From: Tetragonia tetragonoides
Lineage: Eukaryota; Streptophyta; Magnoliopsida; Caryophyllales; Aizoaceae
DNA length: 64,000 nt
Reading direction: 5' to 3'
NCBI GenBank assembly: GCA_038025085.1
Contig: CM076154.1
Coordinates: forward strand, 20,408,501-20,472,500
The translations under genes were made by a program, and so were the position numbers. Position 1 is the first letter of the stretch. Each line of letters begins with the position of its first letter. This document shows, piece by piece, positions 14,701 to 25,119 of this stretch. The notes under the pieces were generated by a model. The model did not search any database. It saw nothing but the letters and a program-made list of their open reading frames with translations, and was not told the origin of the DNA.

Positions 14701-17700
14701 CCCAGGATGACATCTGTTTTATTTCTATTTTATATTTTTGGAAAAGCAATAAGATCCGGTGCTTGATATGAATGGACCTAACTTGCACTAAGATTGTGAG
14801 GAATACCTTTCTTCCACACTTCAATCTTATGCGATGAAGCCCAAAAATTTTTGTGATGAGGGTATTTTCATGCAACCGCACATGATTATAATAGCTGGGA
14901 AGCATTTTGAGAAAAACCTACAAAACAGGTTACACGGTCAGGAAGTTCTTTAGTGATAAAATTAAATAGGCAGGAACAGTTGACGCGAATACATTCATTA
15001 ACCTTCAATTCGGATTTACGTAATGTCTTTATCACAAATCTATCATCATGAGATAGATAAAAGATGCTGCCACTTTTTCCGGGAGAGCAAATCTCTCTAA
15101 GACCATTATCACCGCAAATAGACATCATGTAATCTGCAGCATCTAACTTGAACATCTCTCTCAAATTCCTGACATTATAGTTATACATTGTCGAGTTAGA
15201 GCTTCTAAAGATGGCATAAATGTGAAATACAAATTATACAATACTAGAAGACCCATACTGAAAAGACAAAGTCAATTCTAATGAGCACCCAATTTAGTTA
15301 AGTAATTATCAATTTATTTTTTTGCTCGTCAAGTTATTATCAACTTAATGCTGCTGCCACAAACATTAGCTGAAGCTTAGAGGTACCCTCAAAGATGATC
15401 AGTCATGAAGAAAATAAAAGACTTGCTGCAGAAGGTCATTTTAAGAATGAAACATTTGAGGCACATGATAGCTATTGAGCTAGTTTGGAGGAAATATTTT
15501 TGAAGTCCCTCGACACAATCAAGAAAGGTATGAAGTTGAATAACAACTTTAAAATTTACAGTAACAAGTGAGGGGCCAAACAAGGGTTTTCGGGCCATGG
15601 GCTCTTGGGAAATCTTGTCCCCGACACTGTATTATGTTTTCTCCTTTGGTAAATTTCTTCTTTCCCAATCTAAGAAAGGAAAATTGGCTACCAATAATCC
15701 GAAGTTTGGCACGTCCGGCCGTAAATAATCCCAAGTTTCACTTCAGCCCTGCATAATCCGATGTTTTGACCCACCCGCCCAAAATGCTTTAAATGAAGAC
15801 GGCGTTTAAGTTCCGTTAACGGTCGTTTACGCCTCTTCTTCTCTCTTTCATTATTCATTCTCTTCATTTTGAATACCGCCATCAATGGCGACAGGAGCTC
15901 CAGTGAGCCCATGGCTAACCAATCGAGCCCTATTTTTTTTTTATCTTTCTCCACTTCTCTCTCCTCTTACCCTTTGGCGGCTCAACACCGGCAACCTAGC
16001 TAGATCTTCATTTCAGTTTTATTTATTAATTTTTTGATTTTAGATCTTGATTCATGTAATTCTAATTTTTCCTTTTTCAAAAACAAAGTAACAAACTTTA
16101 TGCTTCATTTCATATCAGTTCAAATCTATATAATTTTGCCACACCATGCTTCAATTTTTGACTCCTAAAAATCAGTAGCTACATTGCAGAGGGAGTGGTA
16201 TGCAAAAATCAAAACAAAAAAACTTAGTTTCTCTCTCTTTGTGAAAGGAGTGCAAAGAAAGGGGATTGTGTTGAGTGGCTGTTTTGGCTCACTTAACAAT
16301 TGTATCAAGACAAATCCAGGTCAGATTTTTGGATTGTCATGATGGGTTTTTCTTACTTTTCCGGAATTTTCAATGCAATGTAAGTATGGCATTGAGGCTT
16401 GAGCCCCTCTTTGTTTTTGTTGCCTATCTGTATGAAGTTGTCCCTATTTTTCTGGGCAGGTACCCAGATGATGAAATGCGGTTAAACATTCATTTGATTC
16501 TTTGTTTTGTTTGCCTATATTCTTCATTTCACCAACTCTTCCACTTTTGATCCCAAATTGCAGTGCTTTGAGGGGCCAATTTTGCCGTCTTTTGGATTTT
16601 AGTATAATCTCAGTTTGGTTGGTTAACTCAAGAAAACCCACTTTGATTAAATTGATAATGCTGCTTGTGTTTCTATTCAATGTTCATGTAAGGTTGGTGG
16701 TCTGGGTGTGGTGGTGACGGTAGTTACTAGGGTGGGGTAGTGCATTGGCGGTGGAGGAGGAGGTGGTGGTGGTAAAGAGGGATTTGGGTCAAAAGGGGGT
16801 TTGCAGCACCCTATTTTATTTTTATTTTCTAACTTAAAAAGTGCAATCGTCAAGAGGCATTAACGGACGTCAACGGAACTTTAACACCATCCTCATTTAA
16901 AGCATTTTGTGCGGGTGGGTCAAAACTTCGGAGTATTCAGGCTGAAGTGAAACTTGGGAGTATTTGCGACGAACGGACCATACTTCGGATTATTGGCAGA
17001 CAATTTTCCTCTAAGAAAAGAGAAGAGAATATGTTTAAGGCAGATAGACCAAAGACAGGAACAGGATGGTCTTAATCATGTAATTCACTGATAGGCCAGA
17101 TTTTGATTACATAAGCTCATTCAAGAACTATAAAACACACTTTAGTTTCTAACATTACTGTTATGTGTTTTCAACAGGACGTATTTGTTAAATAGTTTAC
17201 AATACATATACTGATATACATAATTACTTGTACCTGAGGATGATCGGGATTTACATCCCTTTCCCCAAAATGAAGTTGCAAGTATGATACTCCTCCTAGG
17301 TTATATGACCAACTTACTTTTTTGAATAGTCATACAGTTTCATCTTGAGTCGTGACATGACTATTGACATTTATTACATAAAATAAAGGTTCATAAAAAT
17401 TTATAAGAATCTCAATCTTTTTTTCTTGACCAATATAAGTATGTCAGTCTTAAGAGTTATGTTTTATCAACTTCTAATTCATAAATGTGAATACAGAATA
17501 CAGATATAGGACCATCAACTTTAACATGTTCTGAGCCTTGTAGAGGGTGTTTGTGACGTAAAATGGAACAGAGAGAGTAATAGTTAATGTACTTATCATA
17601 TTTACTTGTTATAATCATACTAGTTACAGTCGATGCTATTTGTGTAAAATGGTTTCATGGTAGACGGTTACAAGTAACACTTTTTGTTCAAAATGTAACA

Positions 17701-20006
17701 TCCTTTGCCGGAAAGGGACACTTTTTGTTAAATGGACAGATGTGTTTAAAATAAGGAAACACTTTTTAGTCCAAAAGTAACACTTTTTATTCAAATTATG
17801 ACAGTGGTCCCACTGTAAGATCCCATCTTATATGAGTTTTTACAAGCTAGTTAATATACTTTCAGTGACAAGGAGTAAACGAATCAGATTCAGATCGGAC
17901 CCTGCAGATTCTGAATCCGACTCCGACTCCTCTGCCTGCCACTCTGATCCGAGGGGGAACTAGCTAACTCCGAGTTGACATGCCAAGTAAGGTAACATCA
18001 CTAACATGGTATAAGCTTGTAGTGACTAGTGAGTGATCAACCAGCATAGTTCCGTGGAATCATTTGCAGGTACAAGAGAATAACAAAGTTCCTCAAATGA
18101 GAGTCATGGCAAGTTCAAGCCAATAATTAAAGCATTATCAGAAGCTCTGTCAAGAAAAATACGAACCTGAATACCATAGGGCAATAATCCTTCCAGTAGA
18201 AGTCCAAAGAATAATGTGGAGCTGTAAGTTGAGAACCCTTTCCAGGAAAGAACATTTTAATTCTTGCTTGTTTACTAAAATCAGTAGATCTAACTTCACG
18301 AGCAGGAACTGGCGTTATCTTGCCAACAGTGTACCTGGTTTTGCACATGAAAACATTGCCTAAGCCAACATGCCAGAAAGAAACAGTAAAAACAGTCTGA
18401 GCGAACAGAAATACAAACCGCACAGATGACTACTGCATAAAATTAAATCCACTACAATGAAGCAATAACAATGATAAATCTAACAGACAGAAAGGTAAAT
18501 ACCAATAGATAATATATTCATAACTTCAAATTTCACCAGAGGGATTCACTGCACATTGTATATTATTTCACCCCTCACAGAGATGGGCACTAAGCCTTCT
18601 TTTCATCATGGTCCAAGCCGTGTAAGCTAAGAGGATGTAAAAGTTTGCTAATACCTACAGGCCTGACCAAAAGAAATGACGGAGGGGGGAATGGTGGCTG
18701 GATGGGGGTAGTATGATATACAGTCACAAACATGAATATCTGTGTAATGGAATCAAGAAAATGGTTATATATATAAATATCATGTATTTACCTTATACCC
18801 AGTTGGAGGTTAAGCATAAAATAGTGGCTCTGGTTGCCTCGAGATATCTTGATGCAAGAAGTTCTTTTGACTTGTTTTGCAGAAAATTTACTGCTAGGTT
18901 TGGCTTTCTGCGATTTTCCAGCATTTTTCCTGATACGTTCTCTAATCAAAACACCTTGCATATATTCTCTTTCAAATACTATATTACGTTCCTCCGGCTT
19001 GTCATGTTGCTCATTAATGGGCTTACAAAATCTGCATGAGATGTCCTGGGTTGGTAATTCCCTGGCAATAGCATCAACAATCTGATCACCGTCAAGAAGA
19101 GCCCTTAAAGTATTTTGACTTGAACTTCTTAATTCACCACTAGAAAAATTTTCAGAAATGCTACGGTTAATCTTTGGTCGCGCAGCTCTAACCTCTTCCA
19201 AATTCAGAGACGAACTATGAGATAGATCACGTTTTATGCTTCCATGACAACTTGCATACTTGCACAACTTCTTCAGAGAAATATGCTTATTACCAGCAGG
19301 GTAAAATGTTCCTCTTCCATCTTTGAAGCCCCTGCTCCAAGTCCCACAATAACAGCCCCCATCAGCAAATCGATAGAAACCCGATCCATCTCGCAACCCC
19401 TCTGACCAAAAGCCATAGAAAATATCACCATTTGTCCACTCCATAAGCCCTCTGCCACACATCTTCCCAACATTCCATGTACCAACATATGCAGTTCCCG
19501 AACTCCAAGTATACTTCCCACTTCCTTGACGAAGACCTTCTATCCATGAACCTTCATAAAAGTCAGAATTATTATACTTTTTTCTTCCAAATCCATGCTT
19601 TGTGTTCATCCGCCAAGCCCCATCATAAGTAGATCCATCAGGACTGCAAAAGGTCCCTTGACCATGAAGGTAACCCCCTGAGAAATCACCCTGATATATT
19701 GATCCGGATGACCAAACAATTCGTCCCTTTCCTGTCATTTTTCCTTCCTCCCAATCACCCTCATATATTGTCCCATCTGACCATGTATATTTTCCCTTTC
19801 CATGTGGAAGCACACCCGAAAAATCCCCCGAATAAGCATCGCCGTTATTAAACAACTTCTCCAGAGGTCTATAGAATATAACAAGCATACATCAATACAA
19901 GCCTATTAACTACAGTGAAAGACAACAAACAAAAAGAACCAGCACAAGCAGAATGGGACATATCAGGAAACCTGTGAGGAATCAATCACCTTTCAGTGTT
20001 CTCCAT
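2712..20006 (-). CDS. PIP5K9: Phosphatidylinositol-4-phosphate 5-kinase with MORN repeats (PIP5K9-like), nine exons
   Basis: Makes PI(4,5)P2 from PI4P, a phosphoinositide signalling step at membranes. Exons in transcript order: 20006-19990, 19868-18792, 18334-18167, 15168-15003, 14917-14807, 13198-13011, 11017-10863, 5492-5324, 2988-2712. All introns are GT-AG, phases agree, and the sum is 2328 nt (775 codons plus stop). The ATG at 20006 is the first in frame after a TAA. Eight MORN repeats (YSGDF, YEGDW, YQGDF, YDGAW, YEGSW, YVGTW, FYGFW, YCGTW) fill exon 2. The kinase domain runs from [19 protein letters not shown] through [66 protein letters not shown], to [18 protein letters not shown] near the end. 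Length fits plant type-B PIP5Ks. Assignment to the PIP5K9 clade is by recalled similarity; PIP5K7/8 are alternatives. Transposons enlarge the introns. Confidence 0.93.
3776..4042. mobile_element. Foldback MITE with about 60-bp inverted repeats
   Basis: The left arm starts AGGGTTCGTTTACTTGC, continues with repeated ATGCAATGCA, and reads into CATTTTATAGGGTAAATGTG. The right arm is its complement and ends GCAAGTAAACAATCCCT. The centre is a short purine-rich then pyrimidine-rich stretch with no coding capacity. It lies in the last intron of the PIP5K gene. The family (hAT or other) cannot be settled from the termini alone. Confidence 0.75.
4043..4390. mobile_element. Two further copies of the same MITE family, one reduced to its ends
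   Basis: Immediately after the copy at 3776-4042 comes a stretch of about 46 bp (4043-4091) made only of a left end joined to a right end (GGTGTTTACTTGCTTGC then TAGTAAACAAGCCCT). A near-complete copy follows (4092-4388), with arms reading TTTGCAATCAAATGG and the complement GATTGCAAGCAAGTAAAC. Three related elements sit head to tail in one intron. Confidence 0.7.
6032..9934 (-). mobile_element. 5'-truncated LINE copy in a PIP5K intron
   Basis: A minus-strand non-LTR retrotransposon that starts with its 3' poly(A) tail, seen as a T run at 6032-6047. It is nearly identical to the 3' two thirds of the complete copy at 41283-47648. Similarity stops abruptly at 9934 inside the end of ORF1, as expected for 5' truncation during target-primed reverse transcription. 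The conserved 3' hairpin is at 6095-6111. I see no convincing target-site duplication, so one flank may have been altered. It lies in the 5.4-kb intron between PIP5K exons 7 and 8. Confidence 0.92.
6132..9744 (-). pseudogene. LINE ORF2: endonuclease / reverse transcriptase / zf-RVT, nearly intact
   Basis: The start is ATG at 9744 ([12 protein letters not shown]). The AP-endonuclease-like domain shows [24 protein letters not shown] and SDHFPF. The frame is lost near 9422, where this copy lacks two bases present in the other copy, and a stop follows EILK at 8832. From 8828 to 6132 the frame is open for 898 codons. The reverse transcriptase shows motif [17 protein letters not shown], motif [14 protein letters not shown] and motif C FADDTILF. 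The C-terminus has the zf-RVT motif ([16 protein letters not shown], then [18 protein letters not shown]). Relative to the second copy it lacks eight codons after FVEGRQ. All catalytic RT residues look intact, but the frameshift and stop make ORF2 inactive. Confidence 0.9.
11380..12145 (+). mobile_element. LINE 3' fragment (zf-RVT end) in a PIP5K intron
   Basis: Plus-strand 3' end of a relative of the main LINE family. Frames at 11405-11674 and 11605-11913 overlap with a frameshift and carry the zinc-binding motif ([18 protein letters not shown]) and the terminal block ending IQRHWGFL. The 3' UTR hairpin GAGGACACCTTGTCCTC is at 11927-11943. About 140 bp of unrelated DNA (about 11975-12115) separates the hairpin from the terminal AATAAAAAAAC. 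Confidence 0.85.
12637..12945. mobile_element. Stowaway-like MITE, 309 bp, TA target duplication
   Basis: Terminal inverted repeats CTCCCTCCGTCCCGCACTAATG and the complementary end at 12924-12945, flanked by TA on both sides (12635-12636, 12946-12947). It is homologous over its full length to the element at 1279-1591, in opposite orientation. It lies in the PIP5K intron between exons 6 and 7. Confidence 0.88.
14063..14076. repeat. Poly(C) run
   Basis: An uninterrupted run of 14 C in the PIP5K intron between exons 5 and 6. A similar run lies at about 40252-40265. Likely length-variable; no function is suggested. Confidence 0.9.
15678..17009. mobile_element. Mutator-like element with about 165-bp inverted repeats and 9-bp target duplication
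   Basis: Both ends read GGAAAATTG inward and the terminal inverted repeats stay alignable for roughly 165 bp (shared blocks CCAATAATCCGAAGT, CCCAAGTTTCACTTCAGCC, TTGACCCACCCG, AAAATGCTTTAAATGA). The 9-bp flanks are identical: TCTAAGAAA at 15669-15677 and 17010-17018. A 9-bp duplication with long inverted repeats is typical of Mutator-like elements. At 1.33 kb it has no transposase. The interior includes an open frame of 91 codons (16275-16550) that I do not recognise; it could be captured host sequence. It lies in the PIP5K intron between exons 3 and 4. Confidence 0.87.
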
Positions 20007-20550
20007 ATCCACAATAAGTGGAGATTAACGAATTTTATCTGGTTTTCTGAATATCTTTCAAAAACCTGGATCAGAAACGCCATAATATGAGTTCAATCTA
20101 ATAGCCATGAATACAGTATAGTAACATAGATAACTCGCAAGGTGAACTAAGAAGTCACACCTTGCACCAACAATGCTTTTATTATAACACTCATATCCCC
20201 CATTTTGGCTGCACAAAAATTTAAAAAGTAAAAATAGAAAACATAAGATAAGAGAAAGATCAAGTTTCCTCCACTCTTTTATAACCCACTTAAATGAAGA
20301 ATTGAAGATATAGATTACTGTGCATATGACTTGGCTGATAACCAACATTTACTACATGAGATGGTTCAACCATTGATAAAAGTTAGTAGTCAAACAGTCT
20401 TTAGCTTGCGGTGGAAACTGAATTTTTCGAATATTGTTACCAGGTAAGTAGGCTATCCAGTGCTAATTGTAACGAAATTTCTACACAGCCTAGAATAGAT
20501 AGCCAACAACAACTTAACTCTTCACATTGTGATGAAATTGCTCAAAAACT
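20007..20550 (-). promoter_or_regulatory. 5' region of the PIP5K gene
   Basis: An in-frame TAA lies just upstream of the ATG at 20006, so the reading frame does not extend further. A possible acceptor (ATATTCAG) about 40-50 nt upstream of the ATG would allow a spliced 5' leader. No clear TATA box could be tied to a start site. Confidence 0.35.
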
Positions 20551-21130
20551 ATGACTTGTCTAAGGACCATAAGCAAGTTGACAGAAGACACTGTATCAGC
20601 GAAACCTTCAATTGCATCTCCGATGGATTTTAATGTCATTGGACAATATATAAGTGTTCATTGTCAGGTAGATTTACTCGGCAACTCCATCTTTTGCACA
20701 GGAGTCAGAAGCCTCATAAGTAGGTTAGATCAGATCCAGAAACCTTTCATTATGTTGGTTTCAGATGAAGCTTCCTTAGAGTACTCAAGAGACCAAAATG
20801 GATGCTGGACAGCAGGTTTTACAAACCAAAGCCCTAGCATTCTTCAAGCTGAGCAACCAGCCATCAACAGGGAACTTCAACAGATTCACAAGCACAACTG
20901 GAAGAACACTACTATCCAATCAGATTCACTCACAGCAGTCAATCTAATTTTCAAGGAACTTAAGATCATGGATAACTTCTATAACATCATTCTTGAATGC
21001 AGGTAACTATTGATGATAACTGAAGAATTGCAATGGAGAACTGCTTTAGGGAGGTTGACAGTGTAGCTGATAACATTCCGAAATCTTGATTAGCTTCAAA
21101 GGGTATTTGTAACACTACTAAACAGTACTC
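20551..21130 (+). mobile_element. RNase H-like LINE remnant
   Basis: The open frame at 20551-21006 ends in a stretch resembling the plant LINE C-terminal RNase H-like domain (TIQSDSLTAVNLIFKEL, with the acidic D after QS). Then follow broken traces of the next helix (VDSVADN near 21055-21075). No reverse transcriptase is seen upstream, so this is an isolated fragment. Confidence 0.6.
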
Positions 21131-21240
21131 CCCACACCCTTCCACCGGAACTGTATGACAAACTTAACAGTGATGCCATGGGTACTAGTTACCATAGGCA
21201 CGTCTTATGATCTTTTATTTATTTATCACATGCTTTTATT

Positions 21241-21282
21241 ACCACCACCACCCCACCCCCACCCCCCACCAAAAAAAAAAGC
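21241..21282. repeat. Low-complexity ACC/C-rich and A-rich tract
   Basis: ACC repeats pass into a CCCCA-rich stretch and then a run of A. Simple sequence only. Confidence 0.85.
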
Positions 21283-21720
21283 AAAAGAAAAATGAAGCTT
21301 TTAGTTCGTGCGACTCCAGAATAGGCTGCAAAACTCCATAATTCTTGATGAACATTCAACTATCACGTGATTTGCAGCAACAGATAGAAAAAGTGACTAT
21401 CTTTGTTGAGACAATACTTTCAATTAGGCTTGTAAAAATTTGCCAATTTGCAAGGTTTTCTATTAAAGAAGCTAGAAGACTAGGGGTGCAGAATAAAAGA
21501 GGAGGAATCAAGGCTAACAAGCAGCGAATTTTCGTATCTTTACATATTTTCCTAGGGTTTATCACTGAAAAGTTTCAAGAGAACTAAATTAATAACATCA
21601 ATTGCTTTTACAGGAGGAATACACAATATATGGATATTAAGAAGTAGATACTAGATACTATCTTCTCACTTCAAGGAACCTAACAAATTGCCCAGATTAG
21701 TTCTCATAAAAATACCCAGA

Positions 21721-21966
21721 TTAGTAATCTGGGTACAGTCTGTTAACCATTACTGCAATCAAACAAATTACCCTCCATTGCAAAAAAAAAAAAAACAGAA
21801 GAAAATTTTCAAATTGCTCAATAACCAAGTAACCCCACATCAGCAATGTCACAGAAACACAAAAGAATATTTTTAAACTACAAATGCAATACTCTACCAA
21901 AATAGAAAAAAGGTAGGAAATCTTACTGATTTTGTGTCGCAGATTGCATCATCACCTTCTATAAAA
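21721..21966 (-). repeat. Segment with an exon-like core, duplicated at 32769-33003
   Basis: About 245 bp that recur with roughly 90% similarity 11 kb away, in the same orientation. On the minus strand the core at 21958-21927 (32 nt) is bounded by TATAG and GTAAGA, an ideal splice-site pair, and lies 1.9 kb upstream of the PIP5K ATG. A second possible donor (TTGCAG before GTGCTT) ends a stretch at 22218. These could be spliced leader exons of the PIP5K transcript or a fragment of another gene. I do not recognise any protein from it. Confidence 0.5.
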
Positions 21967-22547
21967 TAAACAGAGGACAAGTACAAGCAATTAAAATCAA
22001 ACCCACAAAGCAAAACGCACAAAATTGAAAAATTCCCAGACAAAATTTCATCTTTTTTGCATTGGAATCAAGAAAAGCATAATCTGAAAATGAAAGGCAA
22101 AGCAAACAAAGTATCTCCCAAATAGTCCTCAAATAAACTCACATCAGTACCAAAGAATATTACTAACTGTATGCAAAAATGATTCAGCAAAACAAATACT
22201 AACCAATTTAAAAGCACCTGCAAATCATAAGGAAAACCATATGCCCTTTTCAGGTGTGATGAAATTGTTCTTGGCTTTGCTTGTAGGATTGTTCTCAACC
22301 CTTATTTTCTCTCTCTTGTTTCTCTTACTTCCGTGTGTTTTCTGTGTATGTCTTGTACACTATGTGTGTCCCACAGAACCTGAGTGTCGTTACCCGTTAA
22401 AGAGTTGTTTTCAGTTGATATGTGCACTTGAGAATAAAGGGTAGAATTCCAATCTACCTGGCACTCATGCATTGATGCACATTTGTGATACAGATTTTGT
22501 CCCCTTCAAAGCATCACCATCACTTTTTGCTGAGTTTTTCCTTTATT

Positions 22548-22731
22548 TTATTTGGTTTGACCATATGTTCACCCAAGCCCTTTGGACCAAAACTAATCTT
22601 GTTCGCACCAAATTGGCCCATAAAGGGGTAAAGTGCTCCCACTAAGCAGTTTTTTCATTCACAAAATTTAAACCCTCGACCTTGCTTAAGGGATGAGAGT
22701 GCCAAACCACTCACACCAACCACTTATTGGT
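22548..22731 (-). mobile_element. tRNA-derived SINE, 184 bp, 15-bp target duplication
   Basis: On the minus strand it starts with an A-box-like TGGTTGGTGTGAGTGGTTTGG and a B-box-like AGGTCGAGGGTTTAAAT, and ends in an A/T-rich tail. Perfect 15-bp direct repeats AGTTTTTCCTTTATT flank it at 22533-22547 and 22732-22746. Size, internal Pol III boxes and duplications together identify a SINE. Confidence 0.82.
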
Positions 22732-23559
22732 AGTTTTTCCTTTATTAACAATATAATACTAGCAGGATGGTAATATTGTAGGCTGTCTTTCAACTTTTTG
22801 ATTTGTGTTTTGTGTTGTTGATTTTGCCTGCTTTTTGTAGATTTTATGCGTTTACTTGTAGTTCGGAAAAAGTTTTCACTCACATGTCAAATTAGGGGTG
22901 TTATTTTCCCACTTTTAAGAATATTAACAAGGTTGCCGATGTGTATATTTGCAAAAGAGCTAGCTTTACACCATGTGTAGTATACACAAGTTTGTCTTGT
23001 GTCTATCTCTCTCCTCTCTCAAATACCCATACTACTCTTATGAAATCCAAAGGGCCTAAGGAGGACGAGAGAGATAAACACAAAACAAACTTGTATATAT
23101 TACATTGAATGTATACCAATTACTATCCGTATATTTGACCCAAGAATTAAACCTTAATTTCGGGAGTATTTTTCTCAAACATATGATAGAAATAGTTTGG
23201 ACTACGTTTCATAATGGAAAGATTGGACTTCAACTTAATTTGAGAGTGGGTGTAAGTACACCAAAGGACATATAAAAATATGTGTATTTGACGAGAATGA
23301 TGGAAGATTACAATCCTTTCTTATATTGAATTAGTTTGTATTCATGCTGATGACTTAAAATTCTTTTTTTTATTATCAAATGTCAATGTTCCTTTCTAAT
23401 AAACTAAAAAAAAAGTAAATTATAAATATTTAAAACGAACAAAATATATACTCTTATTTTAATTCGAGTTGTAACATTTTTTCTGGAAAACAGTTAGTAT
23501 ATTTCATTCACCAAAGGGATGTCAGAGTAACACCTTCAAAAAGAATTACAAGAAAGAGA

Positions 23560-24110
23560 GATACCAGTAGGACAAAAATTTACATCAACAGCAAAAGGGA
23601 AGACTAAAGATCTATACATTTGTAGTATCTTATCCAAACTAAGGTTTGTATGTTGTGTACTATCTGTGTAACTGTACGCTGCCCCCGATTAAAAATTCTA
23701 CTGTTTCGTTCCCACCAAATGTTATAAACAGTCACAACAAGTGCAGCTCTTTTAAACTTTTGCTTAGGGTTTTTTCCTTTTATTTTCTGTTTGAACCATT
23801 GTTGTTCAACCTCTAAAGACAAGGTTCTCTATATAGAGATCTCCAACCAGTGCAAAATTTTTCTCCAAACGTCTCTTGCAACAGGCATTGGAAGAAAAGA
23901 TGGTGAAAGCTCTCACTAGCCTTGTAGTAAAGATTACATCGATTAACAATGATCATTCTCTGCATATGAGTTGATCAATTGTGGCCAGTTTCCTGTATGC
24001 AGCCAACCAGAGAATTATTTTGTGTTTCGGAAAACTCATGGTGTCCTAGATTGTGTTCTTCCAGTGACACTTGCTCCCTTTATCTCTAAAGACATCATAA
24101 GCTGAGTGTA
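23560..24110 (-). mobile_element. LINE C-terminal remnant
   Basis: The minus-strand frame at 23604-23822 matches the terminal block of plant LINE ORF2 (VYNIWWERNSRIFN). Traces of the zf-RVT region continue to about 24110. No 3' hairpin or tail is visible. It is a decayed fragment of a different subfamily from the intronic LINEs. Confidence 0.7.
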
Positions 24111-24349
24111 CAAGACATACACAGAAAACACTAGTTTTTATCCATGTACTTAGCATTGGCTTGTAAAATATGTTTACAAATATATTTAACAAAAAAATTC
24201 TTAATATATATGATGTGAAATTATGAATATCATTTGTGAAATACAATTTTTATATTTTTTTTTTACAAACGATTTATCCCTACTATGCATGCTAATTCTT
24301 GAAAATGATATAATTTCATACCACCTTCATACATAATTAGATTGGACTG

Positions 24350-24575
24350 CCTTGAAAGGGGTAGTGGAGTTGCTTGTGGGATTGAAACTTCATGACAAAG
24401 GTCATGGGTTCAATTTCCACTAGGCCTCTTTGCTGAGCATGTCTACAAGATTTATCTTGTTAGTTTGCCTGGTGTGTGTGGTTTGCAAACTATTGCATAC
24501 ACTCGGGGATTATCCGGTGCACACTCAAAGAGTAGTGGTTGAGGGTTCCTCACATCAAAAAAAAAAGAATAAAAA
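24350..24575 (+). mobile_element. tRNA-derived SINE, 226 bp, 17-bp target duplication
   Basis: Perfect direct repeats ATAATTAGATTGGACTG lie at 24333-24349 and 24576-24592. The body has an A-box-like GGGGTAGTGGAGTTGC, a B-box-like GGTCATGGGTTCAATTTCC and an A-rich 3' tail. A clean, fairly recent insertion. Confidence 0.9.
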
Positions 24576-24592
24576 ATAATTAGATTGGACTG

Positions 24593-25119
24593 AATTCAAT
24601 TAGACATAAAAATAATATATGCACACTAATTTTAATAAGTAATGGCCTATGCGCGACTATGATCCTCCTATGAGGCGCCCCACGCGTTGTTACCACATGA
24701 AATCCATCCAACAACTTTTATGTAATACACATCCTAGATGATACATCATGCCCATTTTATACCGCACAACTAATTCTACATTTGACTATTATAATATTTT
24801 TGGTATGAAATGTCCTTTTAAATCGATCTAAACACATCTAAAATATAATGAACCTAAAGAATGATTATGAACATAATTTGAGCCAACTTTAAAATTCCAA
24901 AAAGAAAAAAAAAGAATAAGAATAAAAAACATTTCTCTAGTTCAATCAGTCTCTTATTGCAATTTGGATTTTGGTAATTGAATAAAATCAATTAGTAGTA
25001 AGCGAATTTTTTCCAGATTTTAAAGTTACAACCAACAATTTTGGTACTATAGATGTATTAATTAAATCTTACTCTTGGGTTCTTTTGCATTTATATTACA
25101 TAAGTATGTTTGAAGTGTT
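24593..25119. other. AT-rich intergenic DNA, no gene seen
   Basis: Only short open frames and simple A/T-rich sequence. A GC-richer patch at 24650-24690 (GAGGCGCCCCACGCG) resembles part of the repeat unit that follows. Confidence 0.5.

Noticed and set aside
16275..16717. Two overlapping plus-strand frames inside the Mutator-like element as real genes
   Set aside because: No motif is recognised and codon use looks random; kept only as a possible captured fragment.
22241..22444. 67-codon plus-strand frame with a hydrophobic start resembling a signal peptide
   Set aside because: There is no homology I recognise, it is antisense to the exon-like sequence upstream of PIP5K, and T-rich DNA readily encodes Leu/Phe runs.
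24350..24430. Functional tRNA gene (A and B boxes present here, at 26700-26770 and at 62970-63030)
   Set aside because: No cloverleaf with a 7-bp acceptor stem can be formed. The sequences continue into SINE bodies with tails, and two of the three have target duplications.
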